Positions 1 through 5,082 of a DNA stretch of 5,082 nucleotides are shown one piece after another. Below the pieces are notes generated by a model. It had not been told where the DNA came from and searched no databases. It worked only from the letters and a program-made list of their open reading frames with translations. The stretch's first letter is position 1, and the number at the start of each line of letters is the position of its first letter. Made by a program: the position numbers and the translations under genes. Source of the stretch: an uncultured beta proteobacterium (GTDB lineage Bacteria; Pseudomonadota; Gammaproteobacteria; Burkholderiales; Rhodocyclaceae); NCBI GenBank assembly GCA_903917505.1, contig CAIXAY010000405.1, positions 1 to 5,082 on the forward strand, written 5' to 3'.

Positions 1-154
1 CACGAAGGGCACGAAGAACACGAAGAAAAGCAGGAAAAATCATATGACCACAACGAACACAACGGGCACAACGAGTGCTTGAATTATTTGGTCATTGATT
101 CTCGTCGTGTTCGTTGTGTTCGTTGTGGTTAATTCTTTCTTCGTGTTCTTCGTG
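1..154. repeat. Nested long inverted repeat made of 9-nt tandem units
   Basis: The left outer arm has three 9-nt units of form CACGAAGRR (1-9, 10-18, 19-27). The left inner arm has three units of form CACAACGRR (49-57, 58-66, 67-75). Both recur as reverse complements on the right: inner units at 101-109, 110-118 and 119-127, outer units at 137-145 and 146-154. Positions 10-28 pair perfectly with 136-154 (19 bp). Positions 47-75 pair with 101-129 (29 bp, 3 mismatches). The central loop is 76-100. The whole can fold as one long interrupted hairpin. The right arm ends 11 bp from the regulator's stop codon, so the transcript of that gene would carry the hairpin as its 3' end. A termination or RNA-stabilising role is inferred; no T-run follows. 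Similar His-Glu-Glu-coding repeats are, from memory, common between genes in some betaproteobacteria. The element may extend past the window edge. Confidence 0.85.
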
Positions 155-165
155 GTTACCCGTTT

Positions 166-1116
166 TCAAATGACGAAGTCCTCGCGCGCCACTGCCTCGT
201 TGAGCAGGATTTCGGCGATTCTCTCCTCGGTCAGTTCCGGCACGAGATTGCGGATGAAGGCGTAGGCATAGCTGCGCAGGTAGATGCCGCGGCGCAGCGC
301 GAGGCGCGTGGTGTTCGGCTCGAAGATCCCGGGCAGGTCGAGGCGCACGAGATTGCCATCGCGTTCCGGGTTGTAGGCCATGGCCGCGACGATGCCGATG
401 CCGAGCCCGACCTCGACGTAGGTCTTGATCACGTCGGCGTCGATCGCCGACAGCACGATGTCCGGAACGAGCCCGGCCTGAGCGAAGCTGCGGTCGATGT
501 TGGTGCGGCCGGTAAAACCCTCGTGATAAGTGATCAGCGGATAGTCGGCGATGTCCGCCAGCGTGAGCGAAGTGAGCCTCGTCAGCGGATGCCCCTGCGG
601 AACGATCAGCGCGTGGTTCCAACTGTAATACGGGAAGGTCACCACTTCCGGCACGCTGGCGAGCCACTCGGTGGCGATCGCGATGTCGGCTTCGCCCGCC
701 GTCAGGAGTTCGGCGATCTCGCGCGGGCTGCCTTGGTGCAGCGCCAGATGCACTTTCGGATAGTCGGCCTTGAAGCGCCTGATCGGCTCGGGCAGGGCGT
801 GGCGCGCCTGCGTGTGCGTGGTTGCGATCACCAGGCTGCCGGTTTCGCGGCTGGAAAAGTGCTCGGCAATGCTGCGCACATTCTGCGCGTCGAGCAGGAT
901 GCGTTCGACTACCGCCAGCAATTCCTTGCCCGGTTCGGTCAGCCCCAGCAGGCGCTTGCCGCGGCGGATGAAGATCTCGACGCCGAGTTCGTCCTCGAGG
1001 TCCTTGATGTGCTTGGAAACGCCCGGCTGCGAAGTGAACAGCGTATTGGCCACGGTCGTCAGGTTGAAGTCCTGGCGTACGGTTTCGCGCACGATACGCA
1101 ATTGCTGGAAATTCAT
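166..1116 (-). CDS. cysB: CysB-type LysR-family transcriptional regulator
   Basis: A 316-residue LysR-type regulator, close to the usual length of CysB (about 324). CysB proteins act in the cytoplasm as tetramers that activate sulfate uptake and cysteine biosynthesis genes, responding to N-acetylserine and to sulfate or sulfide. The N-terminus (about 1-60) is the winged helix-turn-helix, with the recognition region around FTSQPGVSKHIKDLEDELG (27-45). The effector domain keeps the CysB ligand residues at the same numbers as in enteric CysB: Thr100, Thr102 and Gln103 in TTHTQAR, Thr149 in IATE, and Thr202 in FTGR. The start MNFQQLRIV matches the family's conserved beginning, although the Shine-Dalgarno-like AGGGA is unusually close to the ATG. 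It lies downstream of sbp on the same strand with a 152-bp gap holding a hairpin and a possible promoter of its own. The paralogue Cbl, which responds to sulfate limitation and sulfonates, cannot be excluded from sequence alone. Confidence 0.93.
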   Translation of the reverse strand: MNFQQLRIVRETVRQDFNLTTVANTLFTSQPGVSKHIKDLEDELGVEIFIRRGKRLLGLTEPGKELLAVVERILLDAQNVRSIAEHFSSRETGSLVIATTHTQARHALPEPIRRFKADYPKVHLALHQGSPREIAELLTAGEADIAIATEWLASVPEVVTFPYYSWNHALIVPQGHPLTRLTSLTLADIADYPLITYHEGFTGRTNIDRSFAQAGLVPDIVLSAIDADVIKTYVEVGLGIGIVAAMAYNPERDGNLVRLDLPGIFEPNTTRLALRRGIYLRSYAYAFIRNLVPELTEERIAEILLNEAVAREDFVI

Positions 1117-1122
1117 GTCCCT
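1117..1122 (-). promoter_or_regulatory. Closely spaced ribosome binding site of the CysB-type gene
   Basis: On the minus strand the bases just before the ATG read AGGGAC. The only purine-rich stretch, AGGGA, is separated from the ATG by one base, whereas 5-9 bases is usual. No in-frame alternative start with better spacing fits the conserved N-terminus MNFQQLR, so the ATG at 1114-1116 is kept. Weak initiation, which would keep regulator levels low, is an inference. Confidence 0.4.
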
Positions 1123-1144
1123 GGCTCGATCGGAAAACGATGCA

Positions 1145-1173
1145 AGTCTAGGGCTGCGATACAGGATTCATAA
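1145..1173 (-). promoter_or_regulatory. Candidate sigma-70-like promoter of the CysB-type gene
   Basis: On the minus strand a -10-like TAGACT (1145-1150) is 17 bp from a -35-like TTATGA (1168-1173). The TAGACT lies within a 9-bp string, CCTAGACTT (1144-1152), that also occurs upstream of sbp at 2316-2324, at a similar distance from the start codon (27 versus 33 bp). Both hexamers match consensus only partly, so the call depends mainly on this shared string and its placement. If real, the regulator is transcribed independently of sbp. Confidence 0.35.
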
Positions 1174-1206
1174 AGATCGGATTCTGCAATCGATATACTC
1201 GTTCGT

Positions 1207-1242
1207 AATAAAGAAGCGATGCCGCGCTTGCCCGGCGCGGCA
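1207..1242 (-). terminator. Probable intrinsic terminator after sbp
   Basis: A perfect 8-bp stem (TGCCGCGC at 1235-1242 pairing with GCGCGGCA at 1220-1227, read on the minus strand) encloses a 7-nt loop. On the minus strand it is followed, after about four bases, by a T-rich stretch CTTCTTTATT. It starts 26 bp after the sbp stop codon. The T-run is interrupted and set back from the stem, so termination may be incomplete and allow some read-through into the regulator gene. Confidence 0.6.
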
Positions 1243-1246
1243 CGAT

Positions 1247-1270
1247 GCGCTGGCGCTCGCGCTCGCGCTT
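1247..1270. repeat. Short tandem hexamer repeat GCGCTN at the 3' end of sbp
   Basis: Four consecutive 6-bp units, GCGCTG, GCGCTC, GCGCTC and GCGCTT, fill 1247-1270 and run into the sbp stop codon (1269-1271). No function is evident. It is probably a slippage-prone GC-rich tract between the stop codon and the terminator hairpin. Confidence 0.6.
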
Positions 1271-2282
1271 AATTCCGCCGCGAGCCGTAGATCTGGTCGA
1301 AGGAAGCGCCGTCGGCGAAGTGCGCTTTCTGCGCCTTGTCCCAGCCGCCGAAGACCTCGTCGATGGTGATCAGATTGACCTTGGCAAACTGCTTCGCATA
1401 TTTCGCGGCGACCTTGGCGTCGCGCGGACGGTAGTAGTTGCGCGCGGCGATTTCCTGCCCTTCCCGCGAATAAAGGTATTCAAGATAGGCCTGTGCCACC
1501 TTGCGCGTCCCGTGCTTGTCGACCACCTTGTCGACCATGGAGACCGGCGGCTCGGCGAGGATGGAGAGCGAGGGCGTGACGATTTCGAAATTCTCCGGGC
1601 CGCGCTCGTTGACCGCAAGGTAGGCTTCGTTTTCCCACGCCAGCAGCACGTCGCCGATGCCGCGTTCGGTGAAGGTCGTGGTCGAACCGCGCGCGCCCGA
1701 ATCGAGCACCTTGACGTTTTTGAAGATGTTGGCGACAAACTCCCTCGCCTTCTCGTCATTGCCACCCGGCCGCTTGAGCGCATAAGCCCAGGCCGCGAGA
1801 TAGTTCCAGCGGGCGCCGCCCGAGGTCTTGGGGTTGGGCGTGATCACCGCGATGCCCGGCTTGATCAGGTCGTCCCAGTCCCTGATCTGCTTGGGGTTGC
1901 CCTTGCGCACCAGGAAGACGACCGTCGAGGTGTAAGGCGAGGCGTTGTGCGGCAGACGCTTTTGCCAATCACCGGGAATCAGGCCTTTCTCGGCCAGTGC
2001 GCTGATGTCATAGCCGAGCGCCAGCGTCACGACGTCGGCCTCGAGGCCGTCGCGCACCGCCCATGCCTGTTTGCCGGAACCGCCATGCGACTGCTTGACG
2101 GTGACTGTCTCGCCGGTGCCGGCCTTCCAGTGTTTGGCGAAAGCCACGTTGAAATCCTGATACAACTCGCGCGTCGGGTCGTAGGAAACGTTGAGCAGGG
2201 TGACGTCGGCATGTGCCGCCGACAGCGCCGCGGAAAGAAAAGCGCCGACCGCAAGTCCGGTCAGCAGTCTGTGAAATTTCAT
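1269..2282 (-). CDS. sbp: Periplasmic sulfate-binding protein of the sulfate ABC transporter
   Basis: A 337-residue precursor of the sulfate-binding protein family, near the family's usual 330 residues. It captures sulfate in the periplasm and delivers it to the CysT/CysW permease with CysA ATPase. A Sec signal peptide is clear: basic MKFHR, a hydrophobic core, and an AHA cleavage site after residue 25. Family hallmarks follow: [10 protein letters not shown] (31-40), QSHGGSGKQ (64-72), NPKTSGGAR (150-158), DSGARGS (194-200), AWENEA (215-220) and NYYRPRD (282-288). Residues equivalent to sulfate ligands in Salmonella Sbp are present: Asp35, Ser65, Ser154, Gly155, Gly156, Ala197 and Trp216 (precursor numbering). 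AGGGG at 2291-2295 lies 8 bp before the ATG and supports this start. Similarity is closer to Sbp than to the thiosulfate-binding CysP. No permease or ATPase gene is adjacent; the regulator follows instead. Expression is probably from the divergent region shared with cysK and CysB-activated. Confidence 0.96.
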   Translation of the reverse strand: MKFHRLLTGLAVGAFLSAALSAAHADVTLLNVSYDPTRELYQDFNVAFAKHWKAGTGETVTVKQSHGGSGKQAWAVRDGLEADVVTLALGYDISALAEKGLIPGDWQKRLPHNASPYTSTVVFLVRKGNPKQIRDWDDLIKPGIAVITPNPKTSGGARWNYLAAWAYALKRPGGNDEKAREFVANIFKNVKVLDSGARGSTTTFTERGIGDVLLAWENEAYLAVNERGPENFEIVTPSLSILAEPPVSMVDKVVDKHGTRKVAQAYLEYLYSREGQEIAARNYYRPRDAKVAAKYAKQFAKVNLITIDEVFGGWDKAQKAHFADGASFDQIYGSRRN

Positions 2283-2316
2283 GAGGAAGACCCCTGTTTG
2301 ATTGAACGTGGGTTGA

Positions 2317-2345
2317 AGTCTAGGTAAAACCGCGAGCGCGGCGAA
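2317..2345 (-). promoter_or_regulatory. Candidate sbp promoter
   Basis: On the minus strand a -10-like TAGACT (2317-2322) and a poor -35-like TTCGCC (2340-2345) are 17 bp apart. The -10 is embedded in the CCTAGACTT string (2316-2324) also found before the CysB-type gene. A weak -35 is typical of promoters that need a LysR-type activator, and an AT-rich block lies immediately upstream. This is inferred from hexamer matches only. Confidence 0.4.
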
Positions 2346-2350
2346 CGACG

Positions 2351-2433
2351 AAATTCTTATTTGCTTATTCAGGAAGATCCTCGCTGCGCATTGCGGCCAG
2401 GGCGCGGCTTATTCGCTTCGTTGATATGCATAT
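2351..2433. promoter_or_regulatory. Candidate CysB operator region between sbp and cysK
   Basis: An AT-rich block at 2351-2370 stands out from GC-rich surroundings. On the minus strand it reads as two ATAAG copies separated by 3 bp. The octamer GCTTATTC occurs twice, at 2363-2370 and 2407-2414, 44 bp apart, which is about four helical turns. A perfect 10-bp palindrome, ATATGCATAT, lies at 2424-2433. If the proposed sbp promoter is right, the AT-rich block sits at about -41 to -60, where LysR-type activators bind. The palindrome has a comparable position relative to the proposed cysK promoter. CysB sites are poorly conserved, so binding is an inference from placement and gene content. Confidence 0.4.
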
Positions 2434-2446
2434 AGCAATTAAGTCG

Positions 2447-2475
2447 TTCGAAAAACCCGTTACGACTGATAGATT
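2447..2475 (+). promoter_or_regulatory. Candidate cysK promoter
   Basis: A -35-like TTCGAA (2447-2452) and -10-like TAGATT (2470-2475) are 17 bp apart, resembling the proposed sbp pair (TTCGCC and TAGACT). It would give a 5' leader of roughly 75 nt. That leader contains a 5-bp inverted repeat, GTGCG at 2487-2491 with CGCAC at 2505-2509. Both hexamers are imperfect and the call is tentative. Confidence 0.3.
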
Positions 2476-2545
2476 GCGTCGACCTTGTGCGGGAAATTTG
2501 CAATCGCACGCCGGCTCGAATAAAAACTCTTCCCATCCGAATGTC

Positions 2546-2550
2546 AGGAG
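2546..2550 (+). promoter_or_regulatory. Ribosome binding site that fixes the cysK start
   Basis: AGGAG is followed by a 7-bp spacer and the ATG at 2558-2560. It favours this start over the in-frame ATG at 2426, which has no such signal and would add 44 residues unlike anything in cysteine synthases. Confidence 0.85.
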
Positions 2551-2557
2551 AATCGCC

Positions 2558-3490
2558 ATGAGCATCGCCAACAACGTCACCGAACTGATCGGCAACACGC
2601 CGCTGGTGCGCATCAACCGGCTGAGCGCCGGCGCCGTCGCCACGATCGCCGCGAAACTCGAATTCTTCAATCCGGCGCACAGCGTCAAGGACCTCATCGG
2701 CGAGGCGATGATCGCCGCTGCCGAAAAGGCCGGCCAGATCAAGCCCGACACGATTCTCGTCGAGCCGACCAGCGGCAACACCGGCATCGCGCTGGCCATG
2801 GTCGCCGCCGCGCGCGGCTACAAGATCACCCTGACCATGCCCGAGACCATGAGCAAGGAAAGGCGCGCGCTGCTGCGCGCCTACGGCGCCACGCTGATTC
2901 TGACGCCCGGCCCGGAGGGCATGGGCGGCGCGATCAAGAAGGCGGAGGAACTCGCCGCGTCCGATCCGCGCTACCTTCAGCTGCAGCAGTTCAACAACCC
3001 GGCCAATCCGGAAATCCACCGCAAGACGACTGCCGAAGAAATTTGGCGCGACACCGAAGGCAAGATCGACATCCTGATCTCGGGCGTCGGCACGGGCGGC
3101 ACGATCACCGGCGTCGGCGAGGTCATCAAGGCGCGCAAGCCGTCGTTCCAGGCCATCGCCGTCGAGCCGGACGCCTCACCGGTACTCTCGGGCGGCGCCA
3201 AGGGGCCGCATCCGCTCCAGGGCATAGGCGCCGGTTTCGTCCCGAAGGTTCTCAACACCAAGATCTACGACGAGATCATCCGCGTCAAGAACGAGGATGC
3301 CTTCGCCTTCGCCCGCCGCGCCGCGCGCGAGGAAGGGCTGCTGGTCGGGATATCCTCGGGCGCTGCGCTATGGGCTGCCGTCGAAGTGGCCAAGCGCCCG
3401 GAAAATTCCGGCAAGCTGATCGTCGCCATCATTCCCTCGTTCGGCGAACGTTATCTGAGCACGCCGCTGTTCGCCGATCTGGTCGACTGA
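2558..3490 (+). CDS. cysK: Cysteine synthase A (O-acetylserine sulfhydrylase)
   Basis: A 310-residue fold-type II PLP enzyme that makes cysteine from O-acetylserine and sulfide in the cytoplasm, the last step of sulfate assimilation. Length and motifs fit CysK. The N-terminus [15 protein letters not shown] (6-20) is typical. The PLP Schiff-base lysine is Lys44 in HSVKDLIG. The substrate loop TSGNTGI is at 71-77, the [11 protein letters not shown] segment at 144-154, the phosphate-binding loop GVGTGGT at 176-182, [12 protein letters not shown] at 216-227, and GISSGAA (264-270) holds the serine facing the pyridine nitrogen. The segment at 216-227 argues for CysK rather than CysM. One oddity is Leu46, where the family almost always has Arg (SVKDR). 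The gene is divergent from sbp, with a shared control region probably read by the CysB-type protein. The first 44 codons of the longer open frame from 2426 are not part of the protein. Confidence 0.95.
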   Translation: MSIANNVTELIGNTPLVRINRLSAGAVATIAAKLEFFNPAHSVKDLIGEAMIAAAEKAGQIKPDTILVEPTSGNTGIALAMVAAARGYKITLTMPETMSKERRALLRAYGATLILTPGPEGMGGAIKKAEELAASDPRYLQLQQFNNPANPEIHRKTTAEEIWRDTEGKIDILISGVGTGGTITGVGEVIKARKPSFQAIAVEPDASPVLSGGAKGPHPLQGIGAGFVPKVLNTKIYDEIIRVKNEDAFAFARRAAREEGLLVGISSGAALWAAVEVAKRPENSGKLIVAIIPSFGERYLSTPLFADLVD

Positions 3491-3505
3491 ACGCCGGCCC
3501 ATCGA

Positions 3506-3545
3506 CCGCAGAGCCCCGCGCCTGTTGCCGGCCGCGGCTCTGCGG
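3506..3545 (+). terminator. Hairpin after cysK, possible terminator
   Basis: CCGCAGAGCC (3506-3515) is perfectly complementary to GGCTCTGCGG (3536-3545), enclosing 20 bases that can extend the stem with a bulge. It begins 16 bp after the cysK stop codon. No T-run follows, so it may be a Rho-dependent or RNA-stabilising hairpin rather than a classic intrinsic terminator. Its position suggests that the ABM gene downstream is transcribed separately, though I see no convincing promoter in 3546-3676. Confidence 0.45.
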
Positions 3546-3676
3546 CATTCCCCGGATGAAAGCCTGGCCCCGGGCGCTTGCATCGCCTATTCTTAAGACA
3601 ACGATTCGCTCGCCAGGCAAAGCCGTTGTGATGAGCGAGACGAGTCGGATCCGCCTACTTCGAAAGGGAGAAAGTC

Positions 3677-3964
3677 ATGGCCGTCACGATTCTGATCAAA
3701 AGAAAAACCACGGAAAACGCCGCCGCCGAACTGGATCTTCTGCTCAGAAGATTGCGTTCGCTGACGGTCAATGAAAAAGGCTACATCTCTGGGGAAACGC
3801 TGAAGCGTCTCGATGCGAACGGCGAAAGCCTGGTGATCAGTTCCTGGCAGAGCCTGGACGCCTGGCGCAAGTGGACGGAGAACGCGGAGCGGATCGAATT
3901 GCAGAACGAGATCGATCAGCTGATCGGCAAGCCGACACAGTACGAAATCTATGAAAACGTCTGA
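3677..3964 (+). CDS. Small ABM-domain (antibiotic biosynthesis monooxygenase-like) protein
   Basis: A 95-residue protein resembling single-domain members of the ABM superfamily, a ferredoxin-like alpha/beta fold that usually forms dimers. Visible family traits are the first beta strand VTILIKRK (3-10), a helix with paired leucines (about 17-29), EKGYISGETLKR (33-44, the common GY-SGE motif), the strand SLVISSWQSLDAWRKW (51-66, the hallmark Trp-x-S-x-x-x-W pattern) and the C-terminal strand YEIYENV (89-95). Members include haem-degrading enzymes, quinol monooxygenases and many proteins of unknown role, so the substrate cannot be named. GGAG at 3667-3670 lies 6 bp before the ATG and supports the start. 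There is no signal peptide or membrane segment, so it is probably cytoplasmic. It lies 186 bp after cysK on the same strand, beyond a hairpin, and converges on prfC. Any link to sulfur metabolism is unsupported. Confidence 0.85.
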   Translation: MAVTILIKRKTTENAAAELDLLLRRLRSLTVNEKGYISGETLKRLDANGESLVISSWQSLDAWRKWTENAERIELQNEIDQLIGKPTQYEIYENV

Positions 3965-4054
3965 TTAACGGCAGGACGAAGCGCTCAAGGAAGGAACCCC
4001 AAGGCTGTCGCTTGAATGTCGTGGGAATCGCCATCAGCGAGCTGAATTCGGCAT

Positions 4055-4126
4055 CGTCATTCCGGCGAACGCCGGAATCCAGGCTTTTGGGGCACCAATT
4101 GGGTCCCGGCTTTCGCCGGGACGACA
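4055..4126. repeat. Dispersed double-hairpin intergenic repeat
   Basis: Two perfect 8-bp stems with 4-nt loops lie 24 bp apart: ATTCCGGC at 4059-4066 with GCCGGAAT at 4071-4078, and GTCCCGGC at 4103-4110 with GCCGGGAC at 4115-4122. The ends also mirror each other (CGTC near 4055, GACGAC at 4121-4126, ignoring a small indel). This CGTCATTCCGGC...GCCGGGACGAC layout is, from memory, a repeat found in many copies between genes in several proteobacteria. It sits in the convergent gap between the ABM gene and prfC, 15 bp from the prfC stop codon, where its hairpins could serve the transcripts from both sides. No strong T-run accompanies either hairpin. Confidence 0.8.
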
Positions 4127-4140
4127 GTTCTTTGGACGAA

Positions 4141-5082
4141 TCAATCCATCTTCTGCCCGTGTTCGCGCGAGGCGTGGAATTCGACCTTGCTCCATTTCTC
4201 GCGCGTCACGTCGAGGTTGTAGCGCGTGCTGGCCAGGTACACGAGGTTGCCGTCGACGTCCCTGGCCATGCGGTGCTGCTGTTCGCGCTCGAAGTTGCGG
4301 CGCGTCAGCTCGTCGGGGAAGCTTAGCCAGCGCGCGGTATTGATGTCGGCCGGCTCGAAGACGGCGTCGACCTTGTATTCGGTCTGCAGGCGCTGGGCGA
4401 CGACCTCGAACTGCAGGGTGCCGACCGCGCCGAGCAGCAGGGCGCCGGTCGCTAGGTTCTCGAAAACCTGGATCGCGCCTTCCTCGCCGAGCTCCTGCAA
4501 GCCTTTCTGCAATTGCTTGCTTTTCAGCGGGTCGCGCAGGCGGGCGACGCGGAACAGTTCGGGCGAGAAGTAGGGGATGCCCTTGAAAGCCAGCGCCTCG
4601 CCCTCGGAGAGCGTGTCGCCGATGTGCAGCTGGCCGTGGTTGTGGATGCCGATGATGTCGCCGGCGACCGCGTCTTCCATCAGCAGGCGTTCGTTGGCCA
4701 TGAAGGTCAGCGCGTTGGCGAGCTTCAGTTCGCGGCCGGTGCGCACCTGCGCGACTTTCATTCCCGGCGTGTAACGGCCCGAGCAGACGCGGAAGAAAGC
4801 GATGCGGTCGCGGTGCTTGGGATCCATGTTGGCCTGAATCTTGAACACGAAACCGCTGAACGTTGCTTCGGCAGGCCGCACGGTGCGCGTGCCGCCATCG
4901 CGTTCCTGCGGCGGCGGCGCCCAGTCGAGCAGGGCCTGCAGGATTTCCTGCACGCCGAAGTTGTTGATGCCGGAGCCGAAGAATACCGGTGACTGCAGTC
5001 CGGCGAGAAAATCGACGAGATTGAACGGCGTGCTGGCGCTGCGGATCAGTTCGACATCCACGCGCAGCTTGCCGATTTCGCC
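4141..5082 (-). CDS. prfC: Peptide chain release factor 3, C-terminal part (gene cut by window edge)
   Basis: The frame is open to the right edge, so this is the last 313 residues of a protein that is about 530 residues in E. coli. RF3 is a cytoplasmic GTPase of the EF-G/EF-Tu class that removes RF1 and RF2 from the ribosome after termination. The visible part starts near the end of the G domain, with a G5-like segment PVFFGSGINNFGV. Domain II follows, including FVFKIQANMDPKHRDR, which is characteristic of RF3, then HNHGQLHIGDTL. Domain III includes FSPELFRVARLRDPLK, EEGAIQVF and GAVGTLQFEVVAQRL. The end, VEFHASREHGQKMD, carries the conserved final REH. The P-loop and other nucleotide-binding motifs lie outside the window. 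A GTG at 5059-5061 is an internal valine, not the start, because seven further in-frame codons without a stop precede it. The gene converges on the ABM gene. Confidence 0.95.
   Translation of the reverse strand, partial: GEIGKLRVDVELIRSASTPFNLVDFLAGLQSPVFFGSGINNFGVQEILQALLDWAPPPQERDGGTRTVRPAEATFSGFVFKIQANMDPKHRDRIAFFRVCSGRYTPGMKVAQVRTGRELKLANALTFMANERLLMEDAVAGDIIGIHNHGQLHIGDTLSEGEALAFKGIPYFSPELFRVARLRDPLKSKQLQKGLQELGEEGAIQVFENLATGALLLGAVGTLQFEVVAQRLQTEYKVDAVFEPADINTARWLSFPDELTRRNFEREQQHRMARDVDGNLVYLASTRYNLDVTREKWSKVEFHASREHGQKMD

Noticed and set aside
1..75. CRISPR array
   Set aside because: The units are 9 nt and contiguous, with no spacers, and the array is mirrored as a hairpin.
92..667. 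191-codon minus-strand open frame overlapping the regulator and ending in His-Glu and His-Asn-Glu repeats
   Set aside because: It lies in another frame within the regulator gene, and its repetitive tail is the translated 9-nt repeat, not a protein domain.
523..1369. Plus-strand open frames opposite the regulator
   Set aside because: They are Arg/Ala-rich shadows of a well-supported minus-strand gene with no recognisable motifs.
1245..2327. 360-codon open frame on the plus strand opposite sbp
   Set aside because: It is a GC-rich antisense shadow. The minus-strand protein has a signal peptide and all family motifs, while this frame has low-complexity Arg/Val/Asp-rich sequence.
2426..2557. In-frame upstream extension of cysK from the ATG at 2426
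   Set aside because: It has no ribosome binding site, it overlaps the AT-rich control region, and the 44 extra residues do not resemble cysteine synthases. AGGAG at 2546-2550 supports the ATG at 2558.
3043..3774. 243-codon plus-strand frame overlapping cysK and the ABM gene
   Set aside because: It is an out-of-frame, His/Arg-rich shadow spanning two supported genes.
4513..4992. 159-codon plus-strand frame opposite prfC
   Set aside because: It is an antisense shadow of release factor 3, whose conserved motifs lie on the other strand.
5059..5061. GTG as the start of a short 306-residue RF3-like protein
   Set aside because: The frame stays open to the window edge and the sequence begins mid-protein relative to RF3, so this is an internal valine codon of a gene cut by the window.

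Overview
The window looks like chromosomal DNA from a GC-rich betaproteobacterium, possibly a member of the Rhodocyclales. That placement rests on protein resemblance and on the kinds of intergenic repeats present; no marker gene here fixes it. Five protein-coding genes are supported. Nothing indicates a phage, plasmid, insertion sequence, CRISPR array, tRNA or rRNA.

Layout from left to right. Positions 1-154 hold a nested long inverted repeat built of 9-nt units, and it probably continues past the left edge. Next, on the minus strand, comes a CysB-type LysR regulator (166-1116). Upstream of it, on the same strand, is a periplasmic sulfate-binding protein, sbp (1269-2282), with a terminator-like hairpin between the two genes. 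A 275-bp divergent control region (2283-2557) separates sbp from cysK (2558-3490, plus strand), a cysteine synthase. After a 10-bp inverted repeat, a small ABM-fold protein (3677-3964, plus strand) follows. A ~70-bp dispersed double-hairpin repeat (4055-4126) lies in the convergent gap before prfC (peptide chain release factor 3, minus strand). The 5' third or more of prfC lies beyond the right edge.

Regulator, sbp and cysK form a compact sulfur-assimilation locus. Sbp captures sulfate in the periplasm, the reduction pathway (not in the window) yields sulfide, CysK joins sulfide to O-acetylserine to make cysteine, and the CysB-type protein senses pathway effectors and probably controls both divergent promoters. 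The usual sulfate-transport partners cysT, cysW and cysA are not between sbp and the regulator and must be encoded elsewhere if Sbp is functional. The ABM protein and prfC have no evident link to sulfur metabolism.

I see no clear undescribed system. The points most worth a second look are the nested inverted repeat at the left edge, the paired promoter-like elements and AT-rich repeats upstream of sbp, the regulator and cysK, an Arg-to-Leu change next to the PLP lysine of CysK, and the solitary sbp-regulator arrangement.
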